From positions 434,001 through 498,000 of the forward strand of contig CM034304.1 of NCBI GenBank assembly GCA_019925795.1: a stretch of 64,000 nucleotides of DNA, given 5' to 3'. The notes beneath the pieces are model-generated. The model was not told where the DNA came from and did not search any database. It saw nothing but the letters and a program-made list of their open reading frames with translations. The DNA is from Dendrobium chrysotoxum (taxonomy: Eukaryota; Streptophyta; Magnoliopsida; Asparagales; Orchidaceae). The translations under genes were made by a program, and so were the position numbers. The stretch's first letter is position 1; the number at the start of each line of letters is the position of its first letter. Shown here one piece after another: positions 33,226 to 44,654 of the stretch.

Positions 33226-34484
33226 ATGATTAATATTTTCAATATGAAAACAGCATTGACACTTAGAAGGAATGTAAAATCTTTTATTCCAAAGAATAGA
33301 GTCAACAGGAATAAATCTCTTTAAAATTCTCCAAACGAGAATAGAGTAAGAAGTAGGTATGTTATTGCTCCAGATTTTCTCAAAAACAATAGTTTTATCA
33401 GTTTTTTCCCTAATGAAGTTTCAAGCATCTTTGAAAATGAAACTACCATTATAAGAAAGTTTAAAAAGAATTAGATCATTCTTCTCACTATCCACAGTTA
33501 AATCTTTAAATTTAAAAACAATATCCATTGGAACTAAATTCAGCAAAGCATCCAAATTCCAAGAATTATTAATATAAAAACTGTGAACTTTAATAGAAGA
33601 GAGAGAGCATGTATTAAGAAAATTGTCAATAGATTTCTCCATAAGCCAATTATCTTGCCAAAAATAAGAGTTTCCAGAATTAAGACCCCAGCCAACAAGA
33701 GACTCCATCTTATGCTTAATAGAGCATGATCTCTTCTAAATAAGAGAATCACCATGTTTATAAAAACAATATAAAGGATGTTTACCATGACAATATTTAG
33801 AATGTAAAAAAGAAGCCCAAAGACTATTATTTTTCCTAAAGTTCCACCATATTTTTAAAGAAGAAACAGAAATAGAATTAGATAGAGATTTACAACCTAA
33901 ACCCCCTGCATTTAAAGGCCCGCAAAGTTTATTCCAAGAAGTCCAATTCATTCTATTCACATTAGATCTAGAACCCCAAAAAAAATTATTAAGAATCCTT
34001 TCCATCCTCAAGACAGTAGCTACATTAGGCTTAATAACTTGAAATAAATGAAAAGCCATAGAGTTAAGAGTACTTTTAAGGATAGTAAGTCTACTACCAT
34101 ACGATAAAAAATGATGCTCCTAAGAAGATATATTATTGCACATTTTCTGAATAATTTCATCAAAGAGATGATACTTCATCAAAACTTTATAAATTGGAGC
34201 ACCAAGGTACTTAAAAGGAAAATTTTGATGAGAGAATTTAGTTAAATTAGAAATTCTAATTATCTTAGACAAAGAAATAGATTTAGAGGTGAAAAAAGAG
34301 CTCTTAGAATCATTAATAGCTAAGCCACTGTCCAAAAAGAAGTAATCCAGGAATTTTTTTAATTTTCTTAATATGATGAATGCTACCATTGCAAAAAATT
34401 ATGAAGTCATCAACAAAACACAAATGAGATATAGGAAAGCCATCTTTGGTTCTAAAATTCATACTAGGATAAAGATCAAAAATA
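33226..34484 (-). pseudogene. LINE ORF2 RT C-terminal and zinc-knuckle region, broken
   Basis: From the gap downward: SHLCFVDDFIIF (catalytic FVDD, 34417-34406), a frameshift, then FLDSGLAINDSKSSFF and FKYLGAPIY (RT thumb), NNFFWGSR, WTSWNKLCGPLNAGGLGCKSL, and a zf-RVT-like block toward 33240. At least two stops or frameshifts occur between 33420 and 34390. It is inactive. Confidence 0.75.
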
Positions 34485-34984
34485 NNNNNNNNNNNNNNNN
34501 NNNNNNNNNNNNNNNNNNNNNNNNNNNNNNNNNNNNNNNNNNNNNNNNNNNNNNNNNNNNNNNNNNNNNNNNNNNNNNNNNNNNNNNNNNNNNNNNNNNN
34601 NNNNNNNNNNNNNNNNNNNNNNNNNNNNNNNNNNNNNNNNNNNNNNNNNNNNNNNNNNNNNNNNNNNNNNNNNNNNNNNNNNNNNNNNNNNNNNNNNNNN
34701 NNNNNNNNNNNNNNNNNNNNNNNNNNNNNNNNNNNNNNNNNNNNNNNNNNNNNNNNNNNNNNNNNNNNNNNNNNNNNNNNNNNNNNNNNNNNNNNNNNNN
34801 NNNNNNNNNNNNNNNNNNNNNNNNNNNNNNNNNNNNNNNNNNNNNNNNNNNNNNNNNNNNNNNNNNNNNNNNNNNNNNNNNNNNNNNNNNNNNNNNNNNN
34901 NNNNNNNNNNNNNNNNNNNNNNNNNNNNNNNNNNNNNNNNNNNNNNNNNNNNNNNNNNNNNNNNNNNNNNNNNNNNNNNNNNNN
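34485..34984. other. Assembly gap of exactly 500 N
   Basis: A round 500-base run of N, most likely a placeholder of unknown true size. It breaks the LINE. The sequence beyond it is CCCTAAA array, not LINE, so the order and orientation of the two sides are not proven. Confidence 0.95.
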
Positions 34985-35218
34985 AAAAACCGTTTAAAAC
35001 CCTAAGCAATAAACCCCAAACCCTAAACCCAAAAAAAAACCCTAAAACACTGACACTAAACTCTAAACCATAAACTTTAAAAACCCCAAAAAACCTTAAA
35101 CCCTAAGCCCTAAAAATTATAAAAAAAACCCTGAACGCTATACCTTAAAAATCCTAAAAAACCCTAAGCCCTAAAAACCTTAAACCCTAAACCCTAAAAA
35201 CCTTAAACCCTAAACCTT
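34985..35218 (-). repeat. Telomere-like array, CCCTAAA orientation (short block)
   Basis: Degenerate CCCTAAA units on the plus strand, opposite to the arrays left of the gap. It runs into the truncated 5' LTR of copy D at 35219 without a target-site duplication. Confidence 0.9.
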
Positions 35219-35973
35219 GGATGATCCATCCATCATACGAGATGATAGGCTCAAATCAAAAATTCTCACCTGCTAGATCAAGTTTGGCAAGTTTTATTTT
35301 TAGAGATTTAATCTGATCCTTCTGGATGTACGTGTATCATCCTAGACGATCCATTACAATCATGACTAAATTAGTCTGTTGATTTAGGAAATTAATCAAG
35401 GTCTGATTGATTCGATCATCTCGTCCAAGATAATCGCAGGATCGTATGGGATGATGTGTCAAAAATCCTGACCGTCCAGCATGTTTCATATGTATGTCCA
35501 AAGAGATGATCAGGATAATCTTGGCCCTTTTTGAACTAATCGTTCAGGATGATAGCAATATCATCCTGAACGATCAAGTCATTTTTAGGTCGTCCAGCAC
35601 AAGTTCCTCTGGATGACTTGAGCGGTCTTCTGGATGAAATTCTTGAATTTACACTAATCGTCTTAGAATATTACAGAATTATACGAGATGATTTGAACAA
35701 CATTTTCTACCAATCATCCAGAAGAACCAAATCGTTCAGGCTGAAACAGTTGGTTTTGAACTGATCGTACAGGACGATCTAGCATCATCATGGATGATAT
35801 TAGCCGATCAGTTGAGATTTAAGACAGATTTTGAGCCCGCCTGTAACAGATCTTTTTCTTCCAATAAGAAAAATCTTTTGTCACTTTCCTTTTCAGAGAA
35901 ACCTTGAGAGAGACAACATGGAGAGAGAGAGAAAGAGAGAGAGGATCTTGTGAGGGTGGGTTCGTGAGGGATT
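35219..35973 (+). repeat. Copy D 5' LTR, left part
   Basis: Begins in mid-LTR (equivalent to about 60125 in copy G) and runs through decayed palindromes, the leader CT/GA stretch and GTGAGGGATT. Copy E then interrupts it. The last five bases, GGATT, are the target-site duplication of E. Confidence 0.85.
35969..35973. repeat. Target-site duplication GGATT, left side of copy E
   Basis: GGATT before the E 5' LTR recurs at 46942-46946 directly after the E 3' LTR. Joining across it restores the LTR reading GTGAGGGATTCACAAAGG known from 54890-54906. Confidence 0.93.
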
Positions 35974-36289
35974 TGTTAAAATCCAGGATCCCGAGTACTT
36001 AATTTTGATGGTGACAACTAATACTTACTGAGTACATATAGACTTCCTTTAGATTACAAATGCTTAATCTTTGTATATGAGCACAAACATTTCAGGTCAG
36101 ATACACACTGCTCAAGATTACTGGAGACTCAAACCGGGTAGAATAGGATGTTGAAGAGTCTGTAATTTTTTATTTCTTTATTTTTATTTTCTTGAGTTTG
36201 TCACAGAAGCATGCATGTGAAAGGAGCAACCATGCACACACACAGGGGGAGAATAGGTTTTTAAAATGATTAAAAATTTTTTTAAGAAA

Positions 36290-37125
36290 ATCGTACTGTA
36301 CGAATTTGTATCGTACTGTATGATTAATTAAAAATACTCAGGCTAACGGTTAATTTTCAAATGATTAAGTTTACAAACTAATCGTACTGTACGATCCATA
36401 TCGTACTATACGATAAGATATAATTGAGAAACCCAAGCCGCCAGAATAAGTTTGGTAAGTTTTTGAATTTGGTTTTTTGTACTGATCGAACTGTATGATA
36501 CTGATCGTACTGTACGATTAATTAAAACTTGCCAAAATTATCTCCCTAATCAGGAAATAAATGTTGGTTTCTAATTTATATGTCAATCGTACTGTACGAT
36601 CCTATATCGTACTGTACGACTGACAGAGACGATTTCATTAATCCCAGAGATCGTACCAGACAAAACCAAGGTTTTTTGCTCTGTTCGTCCTGGACGATAT
36701 TCATATCGTACAGGACGATATCAAGAAATGAACTGATCGTACTGTACGACTGGTGGAGTGCTGGACGATTGTCAGAGATAATTTCCTTCATCCCAGCGAT
36801 CGTACCAGACGATCCTAAGAAGTTTTGTTCTATTCGTCCTGGACGATATTCGTATCGTACAGGATGATATCCTGAAAAACACTATTCATACAGTACGATT
36901 CAAGGAGTGTTGGATGACTAACAGAGATGAATTCTTTCGTCCCGAGGTTCATCCCACAGTTCATCCTGTATGAACAGTACGAATCAACAGTATCATCCTG
37001 TACGATATACATATCATACAGTATGATATGAATAAAATTTGATAACTGTTCGTTTGTACTCGTACTGGACGGAGCTATAATTGAACTGATCTTACTGTAC
37101 GATCATAGATCATACTGTACGAACA
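36290..37125. promoter_or_regulatory. Family 2 palindrome array in copy E 5' LTR
   Basis: Pairs of 15-bp palindromes, mostly ATCGTACTGTACGAT, with some ATCGTCCTGGACGAT-type units and hybrids of the two half-sites. Spacers within pairs are 4-6 bp. They lie upstream of the TATA box, in the U3 promoter position. The role is inferred only. Confidence 0.8.
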
Positions 37126-37168
37126 GAAATACAAAAGTTGAAACTTTTAGGGTTTTATGAAGCCTGAT

Positions 37169-37176
37169 ATAAAAAC
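37169..37176 (+). promoter_or_regulatory. TATA-like box, copy E 5' LTR
   Basis: TATAAAAA in GCCTGATATAAAAA, just after the palindrome array. It is conserved at 46162-46169 and 7869-7876. Confidence 0.65.
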
Positions 37177-37941
37177 AACTTAAAATTTTCTTTAGGGTGT
37201 TTTTGATCTATCCTTTGCTGTGAGAGGCTTGGAGGAAAAAGAAGGGGATTCGGTAGAGAGAAGTTTTTGGAGAGATCCAGGGCTTGAGAGAGGAAGGTAA
37301 AGGTGAGCTTGAGCGTGAGGGAGAAGTAGTGTGAGGGGATCACACGGTGGCTCCAAGCTAGTTGCATGCTTTGCTCCTCTTATGGCTTTAGAAGCTTCAA
37401 GAAAGTTCTCGAGGGAAGAGTCACTTCAAGATCAACATCGCCAAGATACTCTGCCATCTCCAGGAGGGAGAAAAAGGAGAAGTTCCGCTGCCATCACCAG
37501 GAGGGTGACATAGCGTTTGGTATTCCGCCGCACCGAGGGAGGTGAAAGTGAGTATTGTAAAGGCTTCTCCACCTTGCTGTGGGGGCAAAAGGAGAGTCAA
37601 CTTTTACTAGTGCAAATCCCGGAGTAGAGGACTCCTGGGAGTGGACGTATGTCAAGTGACCGAACCACTATAAAAATCTCTGGTGTGTTTTTTCCTGTTT
37701 ACCGTACTTTACTTTTCATGCTTTTAATTTGTATGTTTAATTGCTTGGTGAAAAATCATTATTTAAACCTTGTGGTGTAAAATCTAAAATTAAATTATCA
37801 ATATCATCGTTGTAAACGTTGTATTTGCTTCCGCACATTAAGTTATATTTTGAAAATACAAAAAAATTAGAACTCTTGTGTAGGGTTAAATTTTTAAAAT
37901 ACCAATTCACCCCCCCTCTTGGCGCATCTCATACATTCAAT

Positions 37942-37953
37942 TGGTATCAGAGA
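37942..37953 (+). promoter_or_regulatory. Primer binding site, copy E
   Basis: TGGTATCAGAGA, two bases after the LTR. The last base differs from the initiator Met-tRNA site. Confidence 0.88.
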
Positions 37954-37998
37954 GGTGTTTCAAAATAGTGTTTTAGAAAACCTAGAAATGTAAGATCC

Positions 37999-39816
37999 AT
38001 GGCTCAATTTGGTAACCGTAACACTGCGGAGGGTTATTCTATAACTCGTCCACCTTTATTTGACAACATACCGTTTGATTTTTGGAAAATACGCATGTCT
38101 ATATTTTTACATTCTTTAGACTATCGCATGTGGATGTTAGTCCAAAAAGGTTATTCTGCACCATTTCGTATGTTGAATGGAATTAAAACTGAACTGTCAT
38201 TTAATGAATGGAGCATTGAGGATAGAGAATTTGCACAACTAAATGCTAAATGTCTAAATTATTTATTTTGCGCATTAAAATCAGAAGACTATATGCGAGT
38301 ATCAACTTGTACTACTGGTAAACAAATTTGGGATAAACTGTGTATCACGTACGAAGGAACTAGTGAGGTCAAATAATCTAGGTGGAACTTACTGCTACAT
38401 GATTACGAACTATTCCGCATGAAATCTAGTGAAACTATATCTGACATGTACACTCGATTCACCCAGATTGTAACATCTCTGCATGCTTTAGGAAGAGAGT
38501 TGTCTAACTCAGAAAAAGTAAACAAAATACTGCGATGTTTGCCTAGCTCATATGATACTAAAATTAATGTAATAACTGAGTCAAAAGACTTGAATGTTTA
38601 TTCTATTGATAATTTTCTTGGGTCACTCATTGCCTATGAGCAAGGAGTGAGTCAACGACAAAGTGATGCAGGTGAAAAGAAGAAGGAGCGAGTAGTGGCT
38701 TTAAAAGCAAACAATTCTGAAAGTGACAGCTCAGCAGTAGAGGAAGATGACGACATAGCCTTGATGACTCGTTAGTTCAAAAATTTTCTGAAAAAAAAGC
38801 AGCGCCATCATCAAAGCAATTGGAATAAAGGTAAGAACTCAAAGTATACTAAGGTTGCATCTGAAACAATTTGCTTTGAGTGCAGGAAACTCGGTCATCT
38901 CCGAGCTGATTGCCCCAACATCAAAACTCATCAAACTAAGGAGAAGGGTGAGGAAAGATCAAAGTTTAAGAAGGGCAAATTTAAGACTCAGAAAGTGTTT
39001 TGGGCTGACTCTGCCTCAGAATTATCGGAAGAACAAGCAGAGGAGGAGGTAACGAATCTGTGTCTTATGACTAATGATAATCTTGATCAATCAGATCAAG
39101 ATGAGGTATGTCAACTGTCTTACGATGAACTGCTTGTTATTTCTGAAAAAATCCATGACTCGTATAGAAAGTTGAAGAAAAAGCATGTTAGTCTTAATAC
39201 TGAGTTTAGTACTTTAGAAAAGGAGCATGCTAGTGTAGTAAAGAATTTTTCTAACTTATATAAAGATCATATGCCTTTGCTTGATGAATACGATGCATTA
39301 AACAAGAAGCATATTGAGTTAACCACTGCAGACGATACCTTGAAATCATCACATGTTGAATTAGAAATCGCATTTAAGGAACTAGAAGAACTATCAGGGG
39401 AACTTAGTAGTAGTGAGCATGCATTGAGATTCGAATATGCTAGTCTTAACCAAGAAAACAAATTTTTAAATGAAAAACTTCATGCATTCGAGAATAACAA
39501 AAAACCTCCCACGTTTGCTGAGTTCTTTCAGCCTCCACCATGTGAATCATCTCATTCAAAACCAGCACGACATGTATCATCCAAACCCAGAAATAGGCAC
39601 TACCACCCACGTAGATTAGTGAACCCATTTCCAGGTGTTAGATGTTATTCTTGTGGCATGCTAGGTCACATAGCCCGCACATGCTCAATTCACTATAGAA
39701 CACATCTAGTGTGGAGACCTAAATCGCATTCATCACAGCATAACATGCATACATTTCATTCATATAAGCATAAGGTGGAACCCAAACTCACTTTGGTTCC
39801 CAAAGCTAATTCGTGA
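37999..39816 (+). pseudogene. gag, copy E, 605 codons with two nonsense codons
   Basis: ATG at 37999 (MAQFGNRNTAEGYSITRPP), one frame to TGA 39814-39816. Stops are CAA-to-TAA at codon 126 (38374) and CAG-to-TAG at codon 259 (38773). Codon 259 is the homologous Gln that is also mutated in copy C. Domains: UBN2-like gag core (residues about 15-250), CCHC knuckle CFECRKLGHLRADC, an acidic and then heptad-rich coiled coil, a proline-rich FFQPPP segment, and a second CCHC (CYSCGMLGHIARTC). It forms the particle and packages element RNA in related elements. Here it cannot be made in full. Confidence 0.9.
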
Positions 39817-39828
39817 TTGATATTGTAG
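39817..39828 (+). other. gag-pol junction, copy E (acceptor-like TTGTAG)
   Basis: After the gag TGA comes TTGATATTGTAG, then the first pol codon. gag and pol are in the same frame here but separated by two stops, TGA (39814) and TAG (39826). TTGTAG before pol is conserved in C, D and G and looks like a 3' splice site. This is an inference. Confidence 0.5.
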
Positions 39829-42800
39829 GGATGCTCTCACAAAAGACCTAGTGAGAGCATGTGGTACCTGGACAGTGGCTGCTCGAGGCACATGACTGGA
39901 GACATGAAGCAGTTCGTGACACTGGAGGCCAGGTCAGGAGGCAAGGTAACTTTGGGAGACAACACCACCAGGAAAGTGGTGGGCTCAGGTATCATTGGAA
40001 ACACTAAAAATTTAATTATTGAGAATGTACTTTTAGTGGATGGCTTAAACCACAATCTTTTAAGTATAAGTCAACTATATGACAAGGGCTTTGACATAAA
40101 ATTTCTGTCTAATAAATGCATGATTAGCTTAAATGATTCACTTGTGTTAGAAGGAAAACGTATAAACAATGTTTACATGTTAGACTTGAATTGCATTGAA
40201 ACCTCAAACTCTTTGTGTCTCAAAACAATAGCAGATTACTCTTGGCTATGGCATAGGAGACTATGCCATGCTAGTATGAAAACACTTAGGAACATCACTC
40301 AGAAAGACTTAGTTAGAGGCATACCAAAGTTAGACTTTACTAAGGACCATCTTTGTGATGCTTGCCAATTAGGAAAACAAGTTAAATCTTCATTTCATGA
40401 AATCAAGGATATCAGCACCACTAGGCCACTAGAAACTCTCCACATGGACCTGTTCGGACCTGTTAGTACAGCCAGCCTAGGAGGGAAGTTGTATGGGTTT
40501 GTAATAGTAGATGACTACTCTAGGTTTACTTGGGTGAAATTCCTAGCTCATAAGAGTGAGTCATTTGAAGAATTTAGAATTTTCTCCACTTGGATTCAAA
40601 GGAAATTAGGATGTGTAATTTCAACAATTCATAGTGATCACGGTGGGGAATTTGAGAATGATAAATTTGAATCTTTTTGTAAAGAGGTTGGAATAGAACA
40701 TAATTTCTCTGCCCCTAGAACTCCTCAGCAAAATGGAATAGCAGAAAGAAAGAATAGAACTTTAGTTGAAGCTGCTAGGGCTATGTTAGCTGAATACAAT
40801 CTCCCTAGATACTTTTGGGCAGAAGCAATAAATACCGCATGCTATGTATTAAATAGGGTAAATGTTAGATCCAAACTTAATAAGACACCCTATGAGTTGC
40901 TTAAGGGTAGGACACCCAATCTTTCCCACTTACACGTTTTCGGTTGCAAATGCTTCATCCTAATCAATGGCAAGTCACCCTTAGGAAAGTTCGATCCTAA
41001 ATCTGATGAAGGGGTTTTCCTAGGCTACTCTTCTGTAGGTAAAGCCTATAGAATATTCAATAAGAGAACCCTAGTAGTAGAAGAGTCCACTCATGTGGTA
41101 TTTGATGAATCCAATAAGACATCTGAACCTAATCATGAAGAAGAATAAGTTGAGGTTATACGGGGAGTAGAAACCATTACCATAGAGACTAGAGCGGAAC
41201 CTCAGGAACATTTGCCTAGAGATTGGAAATTTTCTTCTAGTCATCCTAGAGAGCTGATCTTAGGAGACCCATCAGAAGGGGTAAAAACTAGGCATGGACT
41301 CAGGAAAGAGGTTAGTCATTCTACATTCATATCTATGATTGAACCAACGAGTATAGATCAAGCCTTAGGAGATGAATTTTAGATCCTAGCAATGCAAGAA
41401 GAGTTGAACCAATTCATTAGGAATGATGTATGGGAGTTAGTCAAAAGACCTAAAGAACAAAGTGTGGTTGGAACTAAATGGGTCTTTAAAAACAAGATGA
41501 ATGACTCTGGAATAGTAGTAAGAAACAAGGCTAGGTTAGTAGCAAAGGGGTATAACCAAATTGAAGGAATAGATTTTGAAGAAACCTTTGCTCCGGTAGC
41601 TAGACTAGAAGCCATCAGGGTGCTGTTAGCTTTTGCTTGTTTTAGGGATTTTAAGCTGTATCAAATGGATATCAAGAGTGCCTTCCTGAATGGAGTAATC
41701 AAGGAAGATTTCTATGTGGAGCAACCTCCGGGGTTTGAAAACTCACAATTTCCAAACCACGTATTCAAACTGAAAAAGGCACTATACGGGTTAAAACAAG
41801 CACCTAGAGCCTGATATGAAAGACTTAGTACGTTCCTACTAGACAGAGGCTTTGTAAAGGGTAGTGTGGACACCACCTTATTTTTGAAGAAGGTAGGAGT
41901 TGAAGTACTCATTGTTCGGATTTATGTAGATGACATCTTGTTCGGATCGACGGAGAAAAGCTTATGTAATAATTTTTCAAAAATAATGAGTGACGAGTTT
42001 GAAATGAGCATGATGGGAGAACTCAGTTACTTCCTTGGATTTAGTGTAAAACAAACAGAAGGAGGAACGTTTCTTAGCAGTCTAAGTACATCAACGATAT
42101 TTTGAAAAAATATGAAATCGACAATGTTAAGGCTATGAATACACCCATGAGCTCTAACATTCAATTGGATAAAGATCCCAGTGGGAAGTCTGTAGATCAA
42201 AAGAGGTATAGGGGAATAATTGGATCGCTTCTCTATCTGACTGCCAGTAGACCAGACATAATGTTTAGTGTGTGTCTCTGTGCCCGTTTTCAAGCTGACC
42301 CAAAAGAATCTCACCTGACTGCTGTCAAAAGGATTCTTAGATATCATCTAGGCACCCCGAACTTAGGAATTTGGTATCCTAGACACAACACTTCTTTTGA
42401 AATTTTAGGATACTCAGATTCAGACTTTGCAGGATGTAGGGTAGATAGAAAAAACACTTCTGGCACTTATCAATTCATTGGACAATCATTAGTTTCATGG
42501 TCCAGTAGGAAATAAAATTCAGTAGCCCTATCCACAGCCGAAGCAGAATATATAGTAGTAGGTAGCTGTGTTGCACAAGTTTTGTGGTTAAAATAACAGC
42601 TTGTAGATCTAGGACTACCTGTAGGAACCATTCCGATCATGTGTGACAACACTAGTGCTATTTGCATATCCAAAAATCCAATTCAACACTCACGAATTAA
42701 ACATATGGACATTTGACATCATTTCATTAGAGATCATGTAGCCAAAGGAGATATTGAACTGCACCACGTTGCTACTGAAGATCAATTGGCTGACATTTTC

Positions 42801-42872
42801 ACAATACCACTAGGTTATTACAAATTTTGCACTTTAAGAACCAAATTAGGTGTCATAGACATTCAGGCCTAA
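39829..42872 (+). pseudogene. pol polyprotein (PR-INT-RT-RNase H), copy E
   Basis: About 1015 codons. The protease active site is DSG at residues 15-17. The integrase zinc site is His142, His147, Cys176 and Cys179. The catalytic triad is Asp207 (HMDLFGP), Asp270 (HSDHGGEF) and Glu306 (GIAERKNRT), a D-x62-D-x35-E spacing. RT has LYQMDIKSAFLNG and YVDD (41923-41934). RNase H has YSDSDFAG, EAEYI and CDNTSAI. It ends VIDIQA stop (42870). Lesions: TAA 41146, TAG 41380 (from TGG), TGA 41812 (from TGG), a 1-bp loss near 42077, TAA 42513 (from CAA), and two more. The catalytic residues are intact, so inactivation is recent and due to nonsense changes. Confidence 0.92.
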
Positions 42873-43544
42873 TGTAAAATAAAAAAAAAAACAAAAAAAA
42901 AACTAAAAAATGGGTTTGTGTTTGTTATGATTTGTTTTGTTAAAATAAAACAAAAAAAATTGGATTCCTGATCCTCTTCCCATGTTGCTCACAAACTATG
43001 ATATTCTCTGACAATCGTACTGTACGAAACGCTATCGTACTGTACGATCAGGTTCAAATCACTCCAATCTCAGCCATCCATTCCCATTCACGGTCCAGAT
43101 CTTTCATGTCTTATACCTATCGTACTGTACGATTCACCACTCATACCGTACGATACTAATTATTGGTCATCGTACTGTACGACATACCAATCGTACTGTA
43201 CGATCCATGTGTCAAACGGATTAGGACAAATTTAAATCGGCCGGTACGAACATTATTGCATATCGTACTGTACGAACACTTTTGTCAAAAGTCGTTCAGA
43301 CGACTCATTGGGACGAACGCCTCACACTCACGTTCGTACAGTACGATACTGATCGTACTGTACGATTTGACTCACTTTTCTGAAAAGTCATCCAGACGAC
43401 ATTATTGCGCATATCGTATTGTACGATACTCAATCGTACTGTACGATATCTCTCAAATTATATAAAAAGGGAGGGATTCTTTGCCTATTCTCCTCACTCT
43501 CAATCAATCGGAATTTCCTCCTTTCTCCAATTCTTTCTTCCACA
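42873..43544 (+). other. Copy E spacer between pol and ORF2
   Basis: Short non-coding spacer of 0.67 kb: an A-rich start, then the palindrome module (43014-43447), ATATAAAAAGG near 43460, and a CT-rich leader into the ORF2 ATG. It lacks the 1.3 kb segment with direct repeats found in family 1. Confidence 0.75.
43014..43447. promoter_or_regulatory. Palindromes and TATA-like motif upstream of copy E ORF2
   Basis: Repeated ATCGTACTGTACGAT-type units between pol and ORF2. They are followed at about 43459 by TATAAAAAGG and a CT-rich stretch, about 85 bp before the ORF2 ATG. The order palindromes, TATA box, CT-rich leader copies that of the LTR and suggests a private promoter for ORF2. This is inferred. 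Confidence 0.65.
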
Positions 43545-44654
43545 ATGTCTGGGTCCAGTAAGCGCGATCGAATGATCGTCGGGAGCCCTTCCTCCTCTCG
43601 GCATTTTGATGATCATTTTCTCTCCACTGCGGATGAGAAAGCGTATATTAAAATCAAGGAGGCCAAGTTCACTCCATCCCGCATGCTAAATCAAGCCGCC
43701 CTAATTTTCGAGGTGATGAATCTGTTCGCCTCCACTAGCCTTCAATTCCTTCTGACACTTGCTTTTCCGTTTCACTCCGAACTCTTATTTGAGTTTTTTG
43801 CCAATATCTGAGTCGACCTTGAAAACACTACCTTCACGTCTTATGTCTGTAAATAGAATGTCGTTATCACCGTCAACGACATTGCTGCGCACATCGGGCT
43901 ATCCACTGACGGCCCTCGTCCCCAATCCATGATCTCCCACGACTATGATTGGACGTCAGTAAATATGACCCTTAGAGCTGTCCCCTCCAATCAACACCTA
44001 CCCCTGGTCCAAACCCTAAATCAAAATGCCCGAGTTATCCAACATGTCATACGCACATCCATTATACCTAAAGCTGGAGACCACATCCATATTACTCCAC
44101 TACTTTCTGTCGTCACCTATCTAATCATGTCTGATACAAAATTTAATGAAGCCCAAATGGTGTTTGACTACATTCATACCTTGTCTGCGTTCCAATATCC
44201 CGGTGCCCGTCGTAAACTGAACCTTGCTTTAGGGCATGTCACAGGATACATCCTAGATGCAAAATACCAACTTCATTATCCGCTCCCTCGTGATCACCTT
44301 CCTATCTTCTACTCGGATGCCTCCTTTCGTATCTTGTTCCATCGGGGGGCCGATCCCGAGTTTGATGACGAGGAGGCTGCTGCTCCTACTAACGCACCTC
44401 CACCACCACCAATCCAATCACCTGGCCTTGCTCCTCTCGACTACCCTCACGACGACATTATTCGACGACTTGATCGTCTGGAGACTAGGTTGGATGCCCA
44501 CATTGCTCAGCAATATCAGGAGCATGACACGGATATGAGATGGTTTAGGGAGCACTTCACATCGATCGATCACCAGTTCGCATCCCTCCATCAGTACCAC
44601 CAGCTGTTTCCCGACCCTCCACCACCACCTCCGGATCAGGATCCAGATTTTTAG
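43545..44654 (+). pseudogene. ORF2 (env-position ORF), copy E, 370 codons with two stops
   Basis: ATG at 43545 (MSGSSKRDR), one frame to TAG 44652-44654. Stops lie at codon 89 (43809, TGA) and codon 103 (43853, TAG). It shares the core of the family 1 ORF2: LNQAALIFEVMNLFASTSLQFLLTLAFPF, SHDYDWTSVN, and IIPKAGD at residues 173-179. The C-terminal third has an acidic patch, a proline run, a predicted coiled coil from about residue 304 (DDIIRRLDRLETRLDAH) and a PPPPPPDQDPDF tail. Conserved plan with strong divergence from family 1 (only blocks align) implies long-term selection. There is no visible signal peptide or membrane anchor. Function is unknown. Confidence 0.78.

Larger units (their letters stand above)
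31403..34484 (-). mobile_element. LINE (L1-type non-LTR retrotransposon), 5' part cut by the gap
   Basis: Minus-strand element ending in a poly(A) tail (poly-T at 31403-31414) directly in the TTTAGGG array. Upstream are a 3' untranslated region (31415-32349), an RNase H domain, a zinc-binding region and the C-terminal part of the reverse transcriptase with FVDD (34417-34406). The RT palm, endonuclease and ORF1 would lie at or beyond the N gap. RT plus C-terminal RNase H is the layout of plant L1-clade LINEs. The RT part is frameshifted, so it is inactive. Confidence 0.85.
35974..37939 (+). repeat. Copy E 5' LTR
   Basis: TGTTAAAATCC to CATACATTCA, 1966 bp. Palindrome pairs of the ATCGTACTGTACGAT type lie at about 36290-37125, for example 36381/36400 (19-bp step), 36586/36606 (20) and 36684/36705 (21). 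A TATA box is at 37169-37176. The 3' LTR lacks about 17 bp present here near the start (ACAACTAATACTTACTG). Confidence 0.93.

Noticed and set aside
34373..35009. Long open frames across the gap
   Set aside because: They consist of N translated as X and carry no information.
38855..39052. Alternative frames in gag with basic composition (also 9567-9752, 62361-62552)
   Set aside because: They are shifted readings of the zinc-knuckle and Lys-rich gag segment, and they recur because the true gag frame is conserved.
43545..44654. ORF2 as a true envelope gene
   Set aside because: No signal peptide, transmembrane segment or cleavage site can be seen. Only its position matches the env-like gene of other Sireviruses.
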